64,000 bases of DNA from Shinella curvata (GTDB taxonomy: Bacteria; Pseudomonadota; Alphaproteobacteria; Rhizobiales; Rhizobiaceae): positions 1,138,053 to 1,202,052 of the forward strand of contig NZ_JALJCJ010000001.1 in the NCBI RefSeq assembly GCF_022899935.1. The letters run 5' to 3'. Below the pieces are notes generated by a model. It was not told where the DNA came from, made no database searches, and was given only the letters and a program-made list of their open reading frames with translations. Shown here one piece after another: positions 62,823-64,000 of the stretch. The position numbers were made by a program, and so were the translations under genes. The number at the start of each line of letters is the position of its first letter. Position 1 is the stretch's first letter.

Positions 62823-64000
62823 TTAGCTTGCGACAGCTACCTTATCTTTGGTTGTCTGTGCGTCAATCAACTGCACGCGGCTTTCCACAAGAGCGCGTGG
62901 AGATAGCAACGGAAACGGATACGTGCACAAAGTGCGTTCGGCACCTATGATCGCATGCGTTCTCGAGGTTCGAACATCGAAACGAACTTCTCGCAACTTT
63001 GAGACGCAATCGCGGAACTGCTGGGAATTCATTCCCACTGACGACTGAAGTTGCTTGAGATTATGAAAATCTCCGCAATTTTCAGTCTTACTAAAGAAGT
63101 TCAGAAGCTCCAAGCTTTTGTTGTCAATCAACAAATTCCAGTCCGCGTTGATTGAAACTGTGTCTCCGCGGTTCGCATAGTGACCATAAATGTCAATCAG
63201 ACTGAAAAAACGCGACCGTGCGATTAGTGCATCTTCTACTGCGGCCCAAACGTGAAACACGTCAACGAGAGATTCAACCTGGGCTGTCAGTCTGAGCGTG
63301 TCGTAATTGGGCAGATACTTCCTTAATCCGGAGATCTCCACGATTGAGACCCTGTTCGTCTTCGCTGGCCCGCGAAATTCCATCTCGATATGCGGACCCA
63401 AATCGGAACATTCTATCGAATATGCTCGTTCGCCAGATATTTTCTGGTCTGCAGCGTGCTTTGTTCGATCAAAGAGGTTCTTGGGTGCTAACCTGTACGA
63501 TTCCCTCTCTGCAACTGCAGATGGCTTATTGTGGGTGGCTGAAGCGGGATATTGCGTCGCGATCGCTTCCTTGGCAACTTCGGCGAAGCGAGCGCTTCGC
63601 AGGCGTTGCCTTTGACGAAAGGTGGATTTGAAGTTCGCCGGGCGAACTGCGAACGTTAAGTCCTGCGTGCTTTCAAGTAGCTGCTCCCTTACTGATACAG
63701 CAAGCGCATAGGCTAGGCGCGGAGGAACGGAATTGCCGATTTGTTCCAAGACCTTGGCGAAGCTTCCGACGATCTCGTAGTTATCGGGGAAGCTCTGCAA
63801 TCTCTTTAATTCTGGCACGGTAAAGTGGCGGTTCTTCCAATGAAATGGCCCCGTGAACTTTCCCGGTTGTGCCTTGATCGTTCTACATGGCGCATTTCGT
63901 TCGACCTTATACAAAAGGTCATGAAATTTCGATCGCCATGCGAAAACCGGCGCGGGATGTCCCATCTCGGCGGTGAAATATGCGTAATTGAGACCCTCTG
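62823..64000 (-). CDS. C5-cytosine DNA methyltransferase with long C-terminal extension (N-terminal part outside window)
   Basis: The frame is open to the window edge, so only the C-terminal ~391 residues are seen; motifs I-VIII with the catalytic Cys lie beyond 64000. Visible conserved parts are YAYFTAEMGHPAPVFAWRSKF, the TIKAQPGKFTGPFHW segment, motif IX (RHFTVPELKRLQSFPDNYEIVGS) and motif X (QIGNSVPPRLAYALA). About 270 residues follow motif X, with no match I recognise. Acts as modification enzyme of the R-M pair with the HNH gene. Codon use and G+C are lower than in the moc genes. Confidence 0.85.
   Translation of the reverse strand, partial: EGLNYAYFTAEMGHPAPVFAWRSKFHDLLYKVERNAPCRTIKAQPGKFTGPFHWKNRHFTVPELKRLQSFPDNYEIVGSFAKVLEQIGNSVPPRLAYALAVSVREQLLESTQDLTFAVRPANFKSTFRQRQRLRSARFAEVAKEAIATQYPASATHNKPSAVAERESYRLAPKNLFDRTKHAADQKISGERAYSIECSDLGPHIEMEFRGPAKTNRVSIVEISGLRKYLPNYDTLRLTAQVESLVDVFHVWAAVEDALIARSRFFSLIDIYGHYANRGDTVSINADWNLLIDNKSLELLNFFSKTENCGDFHNLKQLQSSVGMNSQQFRDCVSKLREVRFDVRTSRTHAIIGAERTLCTYPFPLLSPRALVESRVQLIDAQTTKDKVAVAS

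Overview
The window is GC-rich DNA (about 60-63% G+C by eye) with the gene content of a Rhizobiaceae chromosome or large replicon (Rhizobium/Agrobacterium/Sinorhizobium/Shinella type). Markers are a bdhA-xdhABC mixed operon, the chvE-gguABC sugar locus with a GbpR-type LysR regulator, a rhizopine/inositol (moc) cluster, a BacA-family transporter, a DUF1127 protein and a rhizobial palindromic intergenic repeat. Genes are densely packed on both strands; TTG and GTG starts are fairly common.

Layout. 1-8.9 kb: a BacA/SbmA transporter cut by the window edge, an MFS exporter, a methionine aminopeptidase, a luciferase-like oxidoreductase, an ECF42-type sigma factor with its DGPF (YciI) partner and an SRPBCC gene, a small membrane protein, a YkgJ-type cysteine-cluster protein and glycerol kinase. 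9.1-22 kb: ketone-body and purine catabolism. bdhA leads into xdhABC; further on lie urate hydroxylase (puuD), guanine deaminase (guaD) and, on the other strand, puuE-uraD-allA-uraH. Together these take guanine/xanthine through urate, 5-hydroxyisourate and OHCU to allantoin and allantoate, with AllA acting at ureidoglycolate. The allantoate-to-ureidoglycolate step is not in the window. 22-38.8 kb: housekeeping and regulatory genes (PRC-barrel protein, an FAD oxidoreductase divergent from MnmD, a large hybrid histidine kinase, an MttB-family methyltransferase, a host-attachment-family protein, a HEAT-repeat AlkD-like protein, a DEAD-box helicase, a DMT exporter), the ATP-grasp/alpha-E/transglutaminase trio and a repetitive glycine-rich secreted protein.

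39-48.6 kb: sugar-acid catabolism and uptake. ChvE-GguAB imports L-arabinose/galactose-type sugars; GguC, an alpha-ketoglutarate-semialdehyde-type dehydrogenase and L-arabinonate dehydratase would convert L-arabinonate to 2-oxoglutarate; GbpR is divergent from chvE. 48.6-49.4 kb: a J-domain protein and a small membrane protein whose stop codons overlap. 49.4-60.1 kb: a rhizopine-type cluster. A PanB-like protein, MocF (reductase), MocE (Rieske) and MocD (non-haem di-iron oxygenase) are on the minus strand. A LacI regulator, MocC, MocB, an ABC transporter (ATPase and permease) and a MocA/IolG-type inositol dehydrogenase are on the plus strand. Together they would import, demethylate and oxidise a methylated inosamine or related inositol.

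60.1-64 kb: a short RTX protein, then a 45-nt fragment of the 3' part of a tRNA gene on the minus strand. Beyond it G+C falls and the genes are an HNH endonuclease and a C5-cytosine methyltransferase that runs off the window. This looks like the edge of an integrated genomic island. The island end carries three copies of a motif pair with identical 72-nt internal spacing, the first of which coincides with the tRNA anticodon-loop sequence.
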